A DNA stretch of 64,000 nucleotides, taken from contig NC_065542.1 of assembly GCF_932294415.1 (NCBI RefSeq), positions 45,163,942-45,227,941 on the forward strand. The letters run 5' to 3'. Below the pieces are notes generated by a model, which did no database searches, had not been told where the DNA came from, and saw only the letters and a program-made list of their open reading frames with translations. Made by a program: the position numbers and the translations under genes. Numbering within the stretch: position 1 is the first letter of the stretch; every line of letters begins with the position of its first letter. Positions 1 through 12,174 of the stretch are shown piece after piece. The DNA comes from Quercus robur (taxonomy: Eukaryota > Streptophyta > Magnoliopsida > Fagales > Fagaceae).

Positions 1-320
1 GACCATTTCAAGACTGATTTTGTCTTTTGGTCATTTGCTTAAACTGAGCTTGAGCCCCTGATGCCATTGTCACTTAACTATTATCATAAGGAAGCAAGAA
101 ATGCTAGATAATGTATGGAACTAAGTTCACCGACACTTTGATGCTTAGACCTGATACTCTATATACATTTTATATTTTATTGCCAAGCATGTCAGCACTT
201 TTAGTACATATATTCTAGATGCTTATGTTCCCTCTTTGTTATTTTCTTAACGCCCCAATGTGGTTACTCTGTGGATAACACATGCATATCAATGTGAACT
301 TTATACTCAATGTTCCACAG

Positions 321-613
321 GCGAAGGCTCAAAATGGGTAAAAGTAGGCGAGAAAAGAACACTTCACGACGTCCTGAAAGAACCAAACTTTATTATTCCT
401 GGGATCCCAGGTATGTCTTCACTAATGGTTTCAACCAAATTAAATGTGATTCTGACGTTTAATTTCCTTTTCCTTTACATTGAAAGGAATTCCGTTTGGT
501 TTCTTTAGTAATCTTGTTTTCTCACTTTATATGATGCAGTCTTTTATGTTGTTTCAAAACGCTCCAGCTTCTATAAAGAATTCAAAGCAGGGAAGTGGGT
601 TCCTCCACCTTAA
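321..613 (+). CDS. 3' terminal exons of an unrecognised gene (partial)
   Basis: Two exons are visible. 321-410 follows a CACAG acceptor and ends at CCAG|GTATGT. 540-613 follows ATGCAG and ends in TAA at 611-613. Splicing removes 411-539, a 129-base intron, and rebuilds a valine codon across the junction. The joined peptide runs from about EGSKWVKVGEKRTL through EPNFIIPGIPVFYVV to a basic, proline-rich tail (KAGKWVPPP). Its charged-then-hydrophobic pattern is typical of a conserved C-terminus, and the frame stays open through both exons. I do not recognise the family. Upstream exons lie left of the window or in 1-320, where I could not define one. Exon structure is moderately sure; function is unknown. 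Confidence 0.6.
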
Positions 614-1170
614 GTAATTAATTAGGACAGTGAGTAGCATATTTTTTTTTTGAAGTGACAGTGAGTAGCATTGAAGGTTGGCGATTTTGTAGATGCGCCA
701 AAGCAAGCAAGCAATCTTCATAGTAGGACTTGGATATGAATTATGTTGCTATATATGTCACCACCCAGTTAAAGAAATGGTGTTAACACTTCGGAGGTCT
801 ATGCTGTTGCCATCATCATCATTGAAGACAAAGGCTTTGTAATTTTCCTAACGTGTCATTAACTTAGGTAATTTCACTTTTATAATGCTTGTACTAGAGA
901 GTAGAGATTTGTAAAAAATAAAATAAAGGTTAAATTTTGTTGCACACATCTAGACGCACAACTTTGGAAATTGTGTGTTCAAAATACGATTTAAGTATAA
1001 TTTTGAAAACATGATTTTACCATTTCAAAATTTCAAAATGGCACACGTGCTCCGTACATTGTCGGTAATGATTAGTGCTCTAAAATAAATAGAGCTGAAG
1101 TTATTTTTTATTCAATTGCCAAGGATTTGTTATAATGTGACAAATGGTTAAATTTTCAGTAATCATTAAT
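614..1170. other. Intergenic, 3' flank of the left-edge gene
   Basis: AT-rich sequence holding the likely 3' UTR of the partial gene. A short direct repeat of cagtgagtagca occurs at about 627-671. No further coding frame or RNA gene is seen. Confidence 0.5.
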
Positions 1171-1173
1171 TAA

Positions 1174-1942
1174 TGTGGCATTTGGTACGGGAAATCCACA
1201 TTACTCCCAATATCTAGATTACTGGGAATGTGATGCCTTGCAGATGCCTAGGAATTTAACTATTCCTATGTTTAGTTTAATTAGGAATCTAATAAGATTC
1301 TTAGGAATGTGAGATTATAATGTTTGGTTTATTCATATTAATCTTAATTGAATTATTTATTTTTCCAATTCTATCCTTAAATTTGTAAATTCAATATAAG
1401 TCTTTAAAAAAAAAAATCTTCCTCTAAATAAAAAAAAAAATATATAAACTATAAATTATGACAAATTCATTTAAACTATAGTCTAACATTTCATTTTTTT
1501 TTTTTCATACGTGAAACCTAAATAAAACTTTGTTAATGAATATATCAATAGAGTTGTCTTTAAAACTTTGTTAATGAATATATCAATAGAGTTGTCTATC
1601 CTATTTATGTTGTTTTGGTGGGAAAAGATAATGTTGTTTAGGTGGGAAGAGATAAAGACAGGAAAATATATTACTGATTTGTTTTATATTTTATCTCAAT
1701 TGCTTAAATGATAAGAAAAAAGTGTTAAAATTGTCAATTTATTAAAAATACAATTTCCTTTGAGTTTGGGAATCTAGATATCCTCATGTTTTAAAGGAAA
1801 TTCACATTCCTACTGAAATGGGGTTAAAGAGGGGAATTTAGATTCCCTGGCCTCTGATTCCCCAGTGTGATTTGCAATCAAATATGAGAATCTTTAAACA
1901 TTCCGAGGAATCCTAAAACATTACCCTGTATCAAACACTACA
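1174..1942. mobile_element. PIF/Harbinger-like non-autonomous element (MITE)
   Basis: The left end TGTGGCATTTGGTACGGG and the reverse complement of the right end, TGTAGTGTTTGATACAGGG, form terminal inverted repeats. Each is flanked by TAA (1171-1173 and 1943-1945), the 3-bp TWA-type duplication typical of Harbinger elements. The inner sequence is AT-rich with no transposase frame. It includes a 38-bp tandem duplication at 1523-1597. The superfamily call rests on terminus style and TSD length only. Confidence 0.7.
1523..1597. repeat. Tandem duplication, period 38 bp, two copies
   Basis: The unit beginning taaaactttgttaatgaa occurs at 1523 and again at 1561, with no mismatch visible over about 37 bases. 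It lies inside the Harbinger-like element. Confidence 0.85.
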
Positions 1943-1945
1943 TAA

Positions 1946-3600
1946 GATAATTTATGTAAAGTTTTATTATCTAAGTTTCAAGAAAATTAAAATTCTACTA
2001 CCTTCTTAAAAAAAAAAAAAAAAAAAAAAAATCTAAAACAGGCCTTTTGATAGATTCTACAATAAAGTCATGAATATCTTTTGAGACAGAGGTATTAAGT
2101 CATAAATGTCCAATCCCTTCTAAAAAGAAAAGAAAAAAAAAAGGTCACAAGTATCCAATCAATAGAATTCTATAGAACATTTTTTTTTTTTTTTTTTAAC
2201 ATAGTGTTTCACGAACATTCTCTAGAATATTAATTGGGCCCATTTGAATGGACCAAGGAACCTCTCTTAATATATAAGAAAATTAAATTTCTATTTCAAC
2301 TAAAACTCTATTTCAAAAAAAAATTCAAAAATTTTAAAATAGATTATGTTTGCATTTTGATAATTTAATCTAGATGACACTTTATTATAAATTTTCAAAA
2401 TGGCTTACCAAGTTTCAATAATATTTTAAAAATATATATTTCTTTTATACAGAATTTTGGAATAATTCGTACATTGGTCATAAGTGTGTGTATATATAAT
2501 CTGATCTATATTTGTGATTCTTTTTCAGAATAATTTGTGAAATTGGTTATGGGGTTTACCAACATTTTAGATTAGATAATTATGATTATAAAAAAAAATG
2601 ATGATTATATAGGTATAAATAATGATACCCAAAAAAAAAAGTCTCTGTGACTTGTGAGAGTAGGTGTCTTTCTTTTGTGTTTTTATTTTTTTGGGTTTTT
2701 TTTTTGTTTTTTTTGGTTTTTTGGTTTTTTTTTTTTTTTTGTTGTGTTTTTTGTTTGTTTTATTTATTTATTTATTATTATTTTTTTTCACATTGTAAAT
2801 GTGAGCCTTGATGAGGTTGGCTTAGCGCTAGAATTGGATCTTCTCTAATTAGCAATAAAAGTTGTATCTGAAATAACTTTCCACCAAAAAAAACCCACTT
2901 TTTTTGGGGTTGATTCTTAGCCCCTGGATTATGATTCCAAGGGAGGCTCCAGGTTGTCAAGGAGTATATTCATTCAACAGGAGAAGATTCAGATTCATTT
3001 ACCTAGATTTAGAAAATATCATTTACAGCGCAAATGGAAAAATTAAACAAGGAAAAAATCGGTAAATCTGAAGTGTACGCTACCATATTTATAGATGTAT
3101 TTTTTCCAAATGACTTTGAATGTTGCACGCTTCTGGAGTATTTGGTAAAAATATACTTTGTACAATTATAGTCCAGTTTGATTTCATTTGAGATCCTATT
3201 AAGTAGGGAAATCAGTCATGATTCTAAGCAATATTTTTTTGTTACGTATCAAGTGTCCTAGTTCAATTAGGAATCTGTTCAAATCAGATTTTCTTAGACT
3301 ATAATTTTTGTGTCACGACTTTTGTCACAGCTGTGATATTCCAAATAGTAACGAACTAACTACTTTTTTTTCCACCACTCACAGTCACGAGTTTGCTGAT
3401 TTTTCTCGTTTTGTTAAGCATTAGTGTTCAAGTCCAACTAAGAATTTATTGGAATCATTTAAAGCCAACCTAGTCCAACTAAGAATCTATTGGAAGCTTT
3501 TAAAGCCAACCTCAATACGATTCTATATGATACCACTCCATCAAAGCCTGAATTTCTTGTGCAGCCAGAGCCCTTCCTGATTTCTTCTCTTAGATTCTGT
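1946..3600. other. Intergenic, upstream of AMT1
   Basis: AT-rich, with long poly(A)/poly(T) tracts (for example 2008-2030 and 2180-2198) and a T/G-rich low-complexity block at 2670-2790. Frames through 2654-2848 are low-complexity F/V runs and not genes. The last few hundred bases must hold the AMT1 promoter. A short direct repeat, gtccaactaagaat, occurs at about 3433 and 3474. No defined promoter element can be assigned with confidence. Confidence 0.5.
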
Positions 3601-3625
3601 AGTCTAAACCTCTTTCCATCCTACC

Positions 3626-5113
3626 ATGGCGGCAGCGGGTTTTTCATGTTCTGCTGCTGATCTCAATCCTTTATTGGGTGCTAATTCATCAGCTGCGGCC
3701 GAATACATTTGCAGCGGATTTGATGCAGTCTCAAGCAAGTTTGTTGACACAGGATATGCCATTGACAACACATACCTTCTCTTCTCTGCATATCTTGTGT
3801 TTTCCATGCAGCTTGGTTTTGCTATGCTGTGCGCTGGTTCTGTACGTGCTAAGAACACCATGAACATCATGCTGACTAATGTTCTTGATGCTGCCACTGG
3901 TGGCGTTTTCTATTATCTCTTTGGCTTTGCCTTTGCCTTTGGTGCTCCATCAAATGGATTCATAGGCAAACACTTCTTTGCCCTGCATGAATACCCTACG
4001 GCGTCTTTTGACTACGGGTATTTCCTTTATCAATGGGCTTTTGCCATTGCAGCCGCTGGAATCACCAGTGGTTCAATTGCAGAACGAACCCAATTCGCTT
4101 CTTATTTGATCTATTCATCTTTCTTGACTGGTTTTGTCTATCCAATTGTTTCTCATTGGTTCTGGTCTGCTGATGGTTGGGCAAGCCCTGCTGCGTCTGA
4201 TCTGTTGTTTGGATCTGGGGTTATTGATTTTGCTGGCTCTGGTGTGGTTCACATGGTTGGAGGCATTGCTGGTTTTTGGGGTGCATTCATTGAAGGTCCA
4301 CGAATGGGCCGGTTTGATCATGCTGGCCGTGCCGTGTCAATGCGTGGACATAGCGGGACATTGGTTGTGTTAGGCACATTTATGCTATGGTTTGGCTGGT
4401 ATGGTTTCAATCCTGGTTCATTCCTAAACATCTTGAAGGCCTATGGAGAGAGTGGTTCTTATTATGGACAATGGAGTGCTATTGGGAGAACCGCAGTTAC
4501 AACCACACTTGCTGGTTCTACAGCTGCACTGACCACATTGTTTGGGAAACGCTTGCTTTCTGGCCATTGGAATCTAACTGATGTTTGTAATGGTTTGCTT
4601 GGTGGGTTTGCAGCAATTACCTCAGGCTGCTCTGTTGTTGAACCTTGGGCAGCAATCATATGTGGGTTCGTAGCCGCTTGGGTTCTCATCGGATTCAACA
4701 AGCTTGCTGAGAAACTCAAGTTTGATGATCCATTGGAAGCAGCACAACTTCATGGAGGGTGTGGTGCATGGGGGATAATCTCTACTGGCTTGTTTGCAAG
4801 GAAAGCATATGTCAATGAGGTTTATCCGGGGCAACCGGATAGGCCTTATGGGCTGTTTATGGGAGGTGGTGGAAAGCTCTTGGCAGCACAAATTATCCAG
4901 ATTTTGGTGATTGTAGGGTGGGTGAGTGCTACCATGGGGACCTTGTTCTGGTTGCTGCACAAATTGAAGCTTTTGAGGATTTCACAAGAAGAGGAGATGG
5001 CAGGATTGGATTTGACAAGCCACGGTGGAGTGGCTTATGAATACAATGGATATGCTGCTGAAGTTGTGGATCAGAAGAACAGATTCGAGATGAAAAGTCC
5101 CGTCGCTTTTTAA
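3626..5113 (+). CDS. AMT1: Ammonium transporter, AMT1 subfamily
   Basis: A 495-residue intronless frame encoding a plant high-affinity ammonium transporter of the AMT/MEP/Rh family. It should sit in the plasma membrane as a trimer and carry ammonium into the cell. The N-terminal block around residues 46-90 ([20 protein letters not shown], then [20 protein letters not shown]) is the AMT1 hallmark. The family signature [13 protein letters not shown] starts at residue 201. The two pore histidines are H209 and H376 ([10 protein letters not shown]). The cytosolic tail has [11 protein letters not shown], so T464 matches the regulatory threonine that is phosphorylated to close the trimer in Arabidopsis AMT1;1. 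The start has ACCATGG context and the length is normal for AMT1. Lack of introns is usual for the subfamily. The exact AMT1 member number cannot be set without a tree. Confidence 0.97.
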   Translation: MAAAGFSCSAADLNPLLGANSSAAAEYICSGFDAVSSKFVDTGYAIDNTYLLFSAYLVFSMQLGFAMLCAGSVRAKNTMNIMLTNVLDAATGGVFYYLFGFAFAFGAPSNGFIGKHFFALHEYPTASFDYGYFLYQWAFAIAAAGITSGSIAERTQFASYLIYSSFLTGFVYPIVSHWFWSADGWASPAASDLLFGSGVIDFAGSGVVHMVGGIAGFWGAFIEGPRMGRFDHAGRAVSMRGHSGTLVVLGTFMLWFGWYGFNPGSFLNILKAYGESGSYYGQWSAIGRTAVTTTLAGSTAALTTLFGKRLLSGHWNLTDVCNGLLGGFAAITSGCSVVEPWAAIICGFVAAWVLIGFNKLAEKLKFDDPLEAAQLHGGCGAWGIISTGLFARKAYVNEVYPGQPDRPYGLFMGGGGKLLAAQIIQILVIVGWVSATMGTLFWLLHKLKLLRISQEEEMAGLDLTSHGGVAYEYNGYAAEVVDQKNRFEMKSPVAF

Positions 5114-5804
5114 TCTTAATTTATGGTTTGCATTCTCTTAATCGTTAGAATTGATCTGCAAAGCATGTACAGATTTATTATTGTGAGAGCGGACAATGTA
5201 ATTTTAGTGCCTGGTTTCTTTTAGATTTCAATTAAAATGTTGATGTGTGCTGAACCTGTCAATCTTTCTTTGACAATGCAAAATTTCAAATCAAGATGGT
5301 AACAAGTGTTTGCAGCACTATTGCAGTGCAAAAGGAAAAAGGTGCTGCTCTTCAATTTGCATTCAATATTTCCTCCCAAACTTGTCCCACTTATAACTGA
5401 GTTTGGCATATTTTTTACATTTAGCAACAAAAATGATCTAAATTGAAGTTTATTTTGACCTCTTATTTCAATCATAAATAGTGTTTGGGGTTTTTTGCTA
5501 CTTCATTCTTAGTAAAGCGTGTATTTAAGATTGATATGTGGAATGGAAGACTATTAGTTGCGTTTGAGATCAGACCAATACACCACCATTAAAATTGCGG
5601 GTTTTATCATATGAGCATTGCCAGACCCAAGTAAAACTGTGTGCTTCTCAGAAAAAATAAATAAAATAAAAAGTAAAACTGTGTTTATATACATGGTCAA
5701 GCTTCCCAGCATGTGAGGATGGAGAGAATAAACAACAATGCAAGACTAGTTGTAATTTTGTTACATTAGCCGATATATTGTTCGTGGTACATTTTAAAAT
5801 CATA
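5114..5804. other. AMT1 3' flank
   Basis: This contains the AMT1 3' UTR and AT-rich spacer. No gene is seen. The Helitron begins at 5805. Confidence 0.5.
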
Positions 5805-7922
5805 TCATATACTATATAATAAAAGTTGGGCTTAGAAGCCATGGTTGCGTCAAGTGGCTTCACCAAATTGTAGGATTTTTTTTAGATTTTTAAAATATTA
5901 TATATATATATATATATATTTGTTCTTATCTTCTTCTCCTATAATTTCTAAGTTGATAAAAATTTTGATTTGATTACAATTCAAATTCTTCAACTAATCC
6001 TTATCTTAATATAATTTATAAGTCGATAAGTAGAACACTTAAAAACAAAATTTAGCTTCACACTTTCATAAATTTTTTACTACACGTAAAAAATTGTAGA
6101 ATTTTTTAGATTTTAAATATATATATATAATTTTTCTTCTCCTATAATTTCTAAGTTGATAAAAATCTTAATTTGATTACAATCCAAAATTTTCATCTAA
6201 TCCATCTACTATAATTTCTAAGTTGATAAAATCTTAATTTGATTACAATCCAAATTCTTCATCTAATCCATCTAATCCTTATTTTTACGTGTAGTGTATT
6301 ATAAAAAAAAGAAAAAAAAAAAGCAATTTTAACAAAACATGCAACTTACATTCAAAAATAAATGTTTTAATAAAACATACAACTTACATTCAACAAAAAG
6401 TAAAATCTTAAAAAGAGATTAAACTTAGTTGGTTTTCTTCTTTGAGAAGTAAATTTAGTTCATTTGTACCATACAACTACAATCTACAATTGTGTCTATC
6501 TAAATATTATCAACAAAGTCTAAAATAATATGATAGAAAGAAAAAAAAAATCCAAGCATAAAATATTAAAATTTGTAGTTGTGTATGTAGAAGTATAGCT
6601 AATCCCATTTCAAAAAAAAAAAAAAACCACTTTCAATGGGAGGATATACACACAGGTGGAATTAATAATAAATTTGTTATCTACTTTTTTTTCAAATATA
6701 TTTTGTTTTAATTTATTTATTTATTGGATAAATATCAAATTTTTGGATAACAAAAAAGAAGAAGCTAATTACGTTAACAACTTGATCTTTACCGTATAAT
6801 TGGGAAAAAAAATTGTAATTAACGTTAACAACTTGATATTATGGTATTTGATTTTAAATAAATTCCTTCTCTTTTTTTGCTTATAACAAATTCTTCACAA
6901 CTAATTTTTTTTTTTTTAAATAGAAACAATTTCTTATCTTTTTTTTTTTTTTTTGGGTTAAAGTTTACCATGGTTGAAATTTTGTTTGCTAGATAAATAT
7001 AGGAATGATTATGGATAATAGTTTTATTAAACCATGACTCTCGTCTTTAGATTTTCAAGTCACTATAAGTAATAAGGCCAGATTCATGATTTTTTTTTTC
7101 ATTAATATTTTGAACGTCCAAGTATCTATCATTTTTTTAGGGATATTTGTTTTCCTCTCAAATTTAGTCCCTCTTCACTTCAAAAAATAAATTCCCAATT
7201 TTGTTTTTATTTTTTATTTATTTATTTATGTTGTTTTTTACTTCTTTTTTTTTAGGGAGTTTCCTTGAGGTTTTGAAGCACTCGATCAAAAAAATTTCTC
7301 AAAAAAATTTCTTGAAGTTTATATTTACACATTTTGTTTTGATAGGGTGAAATTCGATGCATCATCTCTCACTTTCAAAAAAAAAAATTCAATTCTTATG
7401 TAAGTTTATCTACTTTCATTTTTTAATGTTTAGTAATTTGGGTTGTTCATAATTCTTAACTATTACATTGAGGTTACCACTTAAATATGCTTTCAACTAT
7501 TATTTTTTAATTATTGAATTTAAGGTTTTTTACATTGAGGTTACCACTTAAATATTCTTTCATTTTTTTTTAATTATTGAATTTAAGGTTTTTCATTTAA
7601 ATATGCACTTGAGTTTTAATTATGTAAACTCCCTTTATATATTTTAGGTATCTCCTTTTATATTAGTTGCATAGTTATCTACCATATTCCATTCAATTAA
7701 TTTTGGACCTATATAAGATTTTTTTTATTATGAAAACTTAATCTTACACAGTATACATTCATTATATAACTTAAAGTAAAAGGTTACTTTGTTTAAAAAA
7801 AATAGAGTAAAAGATTACTTTATTTTTATTATCTATTTAATTTTAATTGATTTAATTTTTTTTTTCCATTAATTTATACATGATTCTTGATTAAGCCGTG
7901 CATCGCACGGGTACAATACTAG
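5805..7922 (+). mobile_element. Helitron, non-autonomous (2,118 bp)
   Basis: The element begins with TC after an A (5804) and ends with CTAG before a T (7923), as Helitrons do when inserted at an AT dinucleotide. Eleven bases before the CTAG is a hairpin, CCGTGCATCGCACGG at about 7896-7910, with 6-bp perfect arms. The same hairpin occurs in the minus-strand element at 43194-44370. The interior is very AT-rich, contains repeats of tttctaagttgataaaa (about 5946-6230), and has no Rep/helicase frame. Confidence 0.75.
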
Positions 7923-8663
7923 TATTTTATAAGAATATACTTATGATCCAACCCATGTTCAATATTTATGGTTGTGTTATAATAATTTGGGAGTCGACAT
8001 CAATAGTATTTTCTATGCATTTGGAAAAATATTTTTTTACTTTTTTGATTTTATGTTTGCTTGTTTGTTTAGATCTGTAATTTTGGGTAACTTATTTGCA
8101 TAATATTTATCAAATAAATTATACGAAATTACGGGACACCCAAACTAACATTTGTCAAAAATAAAGGAAATGAACACTATTAAAATTAAGAATATGAACC
8201 TAATGCCATGTTTGAACAAGAATGTTATATTTCACATCAATTGTTTCTCACATAAATCTTAGAAGCATAATGTTGAAATTTCTTTTTACATAAATAATGG
8301 TTTCATATATATATTTATACATACATACATACATACATACATGTGTGTGTGAAAATGTGACTTTTGGTTGACTTCATAATATTTTTTCACATAAACTTTT
8401 AAAGTCTCATAATTTTATATATTATTATTCTATTATATATATTTTTAATTGATTTTAAATTCTATTATGTGTTTAAACCCTTTATCGAAAACTTACCAAA
8501 TCATTTTTCTAGATTGATTTTTTACATTTCAATGAATTAAAAACTTACCAAACCACTTTCTCAAAAAAAAAAAAAAAAAAAAAAAACTTACCAAACCATA
8601 GTATCTTTTTTTTAAGAAACATTTCCATAGTAGCAAAACATGAGGAAAAACACATCTTTCTGG

Positions 8664-8732
<69 letters not shown>

Positions 8733-9207
8733 AAAGCACATACTCTAAATAAATTATTATAGCACAAAATTTACTTAAAACCTTATAGTTTAAGGCTAGT
8801 CCAAATTAAATCCTATAATTTCAAATATACCAAAATAAATCTAGAATTTTTGAAATGTAACAAATTAAAACCTTTACAGTTTTTACCCAATTTTGACTTA
8901 AAAGTTTAATTTGTTACCTATAAAAATTTCAAGTTTTAATTAGGCTACCCTGAATCTATAGGGTTTATAGTAAAATTTTCCCATTATTATTATTATTATT
9001 TGGATAATAAATATTCTACATAAAATAGTTTTATATAAATAATTATTTGATTCCTTTTATATAAATAATTAATGCATACATATAGAGAATTAATACATGC
9101 ATTTATTCTATTGGCTTTTATGTCAATGAATTTATACTTTGACATAAATGCAAATTTTGATGAGATGGAAGCCAAAATGAAGAGAATCTTAAAGAATGAG
9201 TTACTTG
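7923..9207. other. Intergenic AT-rich spacer
   Basis: Holds a (TACA)n-type microsatellite near 8318-8341 and an uninterrupted run of about 64 A at 8664-8727. Poly-phenylalanine frames on the minus strand here are artefacts of that run. No gene is seen. Confidence 0.6.
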
Positions 9208-9216
9208 GTAGAAGTT

Positions 9217-9592
9217 GGACAGAGTTTGGCTACAAACTTAGTTGTAGTCAATAGTTACAATGTCACTCAATATATTTTTATTAAATATGAATTTTGACAA
9301 ATCCATAATTAGATTAAATTTTCTTCTTATATCCTTTATACTTGCAAAATTTCTAAAAAAATCAAAGACCAATAGCTATGTTCTATCAAATATTTAAATT
9401 TTAAGTTTTTGTATTTTAAAATTATGTATAAAAAATAAGTATATGGATCAAAAAGTTAATAATATCTGATTGGCACGAAATTTATCATATATGTTAAGAA
9501 CATAAAAAATATGTGATCTAACTGTTAGAATTTTAAAAGATGTCATCATGTTAAATTTCTTTTAGTGGAAGTTTTGTAGCTAAACTTTATCC
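9217..9592. mobile_element. Mutator-type MITE, copy A
   Basis: The ends are GGACAGAGTTTGGCTACAAA and, on the reverse strand, GGATAAAGTTTAGCTACAAA. The flanking 9-mers GTAGAAGTT (9208-9216) and ATAGAAGTT (9593-9601) match at 8 of 9 positions, as expected of a 9-bp Mutator-type target duplication. It is 376 bp, non-coding, and closely similar to copies at 9631-9986 and 46917-47325. Confidence 0.8.
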
Positions 9593-9630
9593 ATAGAAGT
9601 TTAGGTTATTACAATTAAGGATTTTGTTTA

Positions 9631-9986
9631 GGACAATGTTTGGCTACAAACTTGGTTGTACCATAAAGCTATAACTTCACTCAATATATTTTTATTGGTG
9701 TAAATTTTGACAAATCTATTATTGGATTACATTTTCTTTTTACATCCTTCATGCATGCAAAATTTTTAGAAGATCAAAAGTCAATCGCTATGTTATCAAT
9801 CAATTGTTTAAATTGCAAGTTTTTGTAGTAAATACATCTTATTGGCCAAAAATTTAACATGTGTGTTAAGAACATAAATAACATGTAATTTAATAATTAG
9901 ATTTTCAAAATATGTAGCAACATTAATTTTTTTTTTTAAAAGGTTGTAGCCTATACTACAACCAAGTTTGTAGCCAAATTTTTTCC
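9631..9986. mobile_element. Mutator-type MITE, copy B
   Basis: Starts GGACAATGTTTGGCTACAAA and ends with tagccaaattttttcc, its inverted partner. The flanking 9-mers TTTTGTTTA (9622-9630) and TTTTATTTA (9987-9995) match at 8 of 9. It is 356 bp, in the same family and orientation as copy A, and lies only 38 bp away. Confidence 0.8.
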
Positions 9987-9995
9987 TTTTATTTA

Positions 9996-11381
9996 TATAT
10001 AAATTTGCTAAGTTGGTCATTAAGGGTTGAGTTGTCATTTTAATTAGGGAGTTAGCATTATTTATTTGTTTATTTATTGATTGATGTAGTTTGCTATTAC
10101 AAGACCTAGCTAGTTCATCAATTACACTAGTATGTAACTTGTGCTTATGCATGAGAATGATGAATTGTAGTGGTGCTATTGATGTTAGCTTGGGTTATTA
10201 AATACATAGGACATAGTTTGACCAGGACATTTGGAGGTACTAAAATAATTTTTTCTTGCAATTTTCATGATATTTGTTATGCCAAGTTTCTCATTATATT
10301 GCTATTACATATATAATTTTGAAAATCACTATTAGATACTACATAAACAATATCAATTTACAATTATTGTCTGTGAAATTCTACTACATACAATACAAAG
10401 TAAAATAATAAATTTGTCAAATAGTATCTTCTAAATTGAATGAGGATAAGAGCATTGAATTGTTCATCTTAATTACAATTTGTTACGTTCAATATCTTTG
10501 CATACAAAATATTTGGATAGAAACTGTATAAAAATGTGCTCATTAGATTAGAGAAAAAATGACAGCAAAAATCTAAACAATTTAATTTGTATGGAAAACT
10601 AACAAAAGTAAAATCCAACTTGGATTCTAATTGAATTTTCTCTAAACTTTGGTTTATATATATATATATATATATATATTACTTAGTTAGTAATGAACCA
10701 TACATAGTTGTGGTAATGGTATATTATCATAAAGAGATTAAATTTTGTAAGGATGTGATGTAAAACCCATGTTTTACCTATCTAATCTCAATATGCCACA
10801 TCATTTTATCACATATTTAAGAATAAGTACAACCACGCTCAATTAATTATAATACCCATATATAAATCTAACCAAATTGGGAATTTATTGAGATGTTATT
10901 TGATATGGTAGAATGTATTGAAATTTACGTAAAATGTTGATTTGGCAATCCATTATTGGATAGTATAAAACCAGTTTTACACTCAATCCTTACCAAATTC
11001 GGACTCTTATATAAAGAACATATAAATTTGAATTGTTTTTAGTTATACAAAAGAAAAAAGACTAATAAATATAAAATTATTCAAACTCCCTCTTCATCTA
11101 ATTTTATATATAGATTCATATATATGATTAGGTTCTTTATGATTTATTTATATTAGATTCCTCATTTTTTACACTGAATTAACTTATTTAGCACAAAAAT
11201 TAAAAATTTAGATTAGATAGAAAACGTGGTACTAAATTAAACTCTAATTCAAATCTAATTTTTACATTAAATTAACTCACTTGGTAGAAAATTTTGAAAT
11301 TCAGATTAGATGGAACATGTGGCGCAAAATTAAACTATAATTTAATTCTAATTTGAAATCTAATTAGATTTTCTCTTAACT

Positions 11382-11428
<47 letters not shown>

Positions 11429-11640
11429 AGCTTTTAATAAAGAGAGCATCTCAGAGATTCTTGGTCATGGGATTGGTACCAAAGTTCATTTAATAATTTT
11501 TTTTTTGAGAAACTAATATAAATAATTAACACTTGTTTGGTTGGGTGTTTTCCAAAATCTAATCCTAAAAATCATATCCCAAAAATTCTGTGCAGATTTG
11601 TTTTTAGAAAATAGCTTTCAAAACCTACTTTTAGTTGCTA
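9996..11640. repeat. AT-rich spacer with imperfect repeats
   Basis: No gene is seen. AT microsatellites occur at about 10660-10680 and 11394-11425, each preceded by a similar block (gattctaattgaattttctc versus taattagattttctcttaac). About 95 bases are imperfectly duplicated at 11170-11355 (attaactyayttrg through aaattaaact). This looks like decayed repeat DNA of unknown type. Confidence 0.45.
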
Positions 11641-11645
11641 ATTTA

Positions 11646-12172
11646 GGGGTGAGCACAGATTGGATTGGGTCAGTGGAGGGAAGTTTTTTTTAACTAATTT
11701 GTCATTGGTAGGTTGAAAATTTTTTAAACCATCGCCAACCCACCAAACTACAAAAATGGTGAGTTGGTTGAAAATTTAGGCATGTTAGTTTTAGTTGTGT
11801 TGTATACTAAACTTTAATTTTTATTTATTTTTAATTTTTAAAAATAATTTAAAATATATATATTTCCTTTAAATCTAATAAACTATTGAAGGACTTGCAA
11901 CAAAAATATAAATATTATAAAAAAAATCATAAGAATTGTTTACTTTCTATTATATCAAAGTACATGACCTTATGGTGTGAGAATTTTTAACTTTTTCTTA
12001 AAAAAAAAAAAAAAAAATCAAGTCTATCCATGTCACTGTGTATGCTTACGAATATGTTGGAAAAATATCACATTTTTCATATTAACATATGAAGAGTTTG
12101 GGTTGGGTCTTGGCAGCTTTTAAAACTAAACTTGCCACCCAACCCAACCCAACCCACCACTCTAATAGTTGA
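11646..12172. mobile_element. Possible degraded hAT-like non-autonomous element
   Basis: The left end TAGGGGTGAGCACAGATTGG and the reverse complement of the right end, TTAGAGTGGTGGGTTGGGTT, are weakly inverted. Both are followed by G/T-rich subterminal motifs (ccaaccc / gggttgg), a style seen in plant hAT elements. No clean 8-bp target duplication was found, so borders and class are tentative. Confidence 0.4.
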
Positions 12173-12174
12173 AT

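Noticed and set aside
2654..2848. Hydrophobic F/V-rich frame
   Set aside because: Low-complexity T/G sequence with no exon signals.
3604..4960. Several open frames antisense or out of frame within AMT1
   Set aside because: They are shadows of the strongly conserved AMT1 frame and encode nothing recognisable.
7896..7922. Hairpin read as a bacterial-type terminator
   Set aside because: The genome is eukaryotic, and the hairpin plus CTAG and AT-site flanks fit a Helitron 3' end.
8529..8741. Minus-strand poly-phenylalanine frames
   Set aside because: They come from the poly(A) run at 8664-8727.
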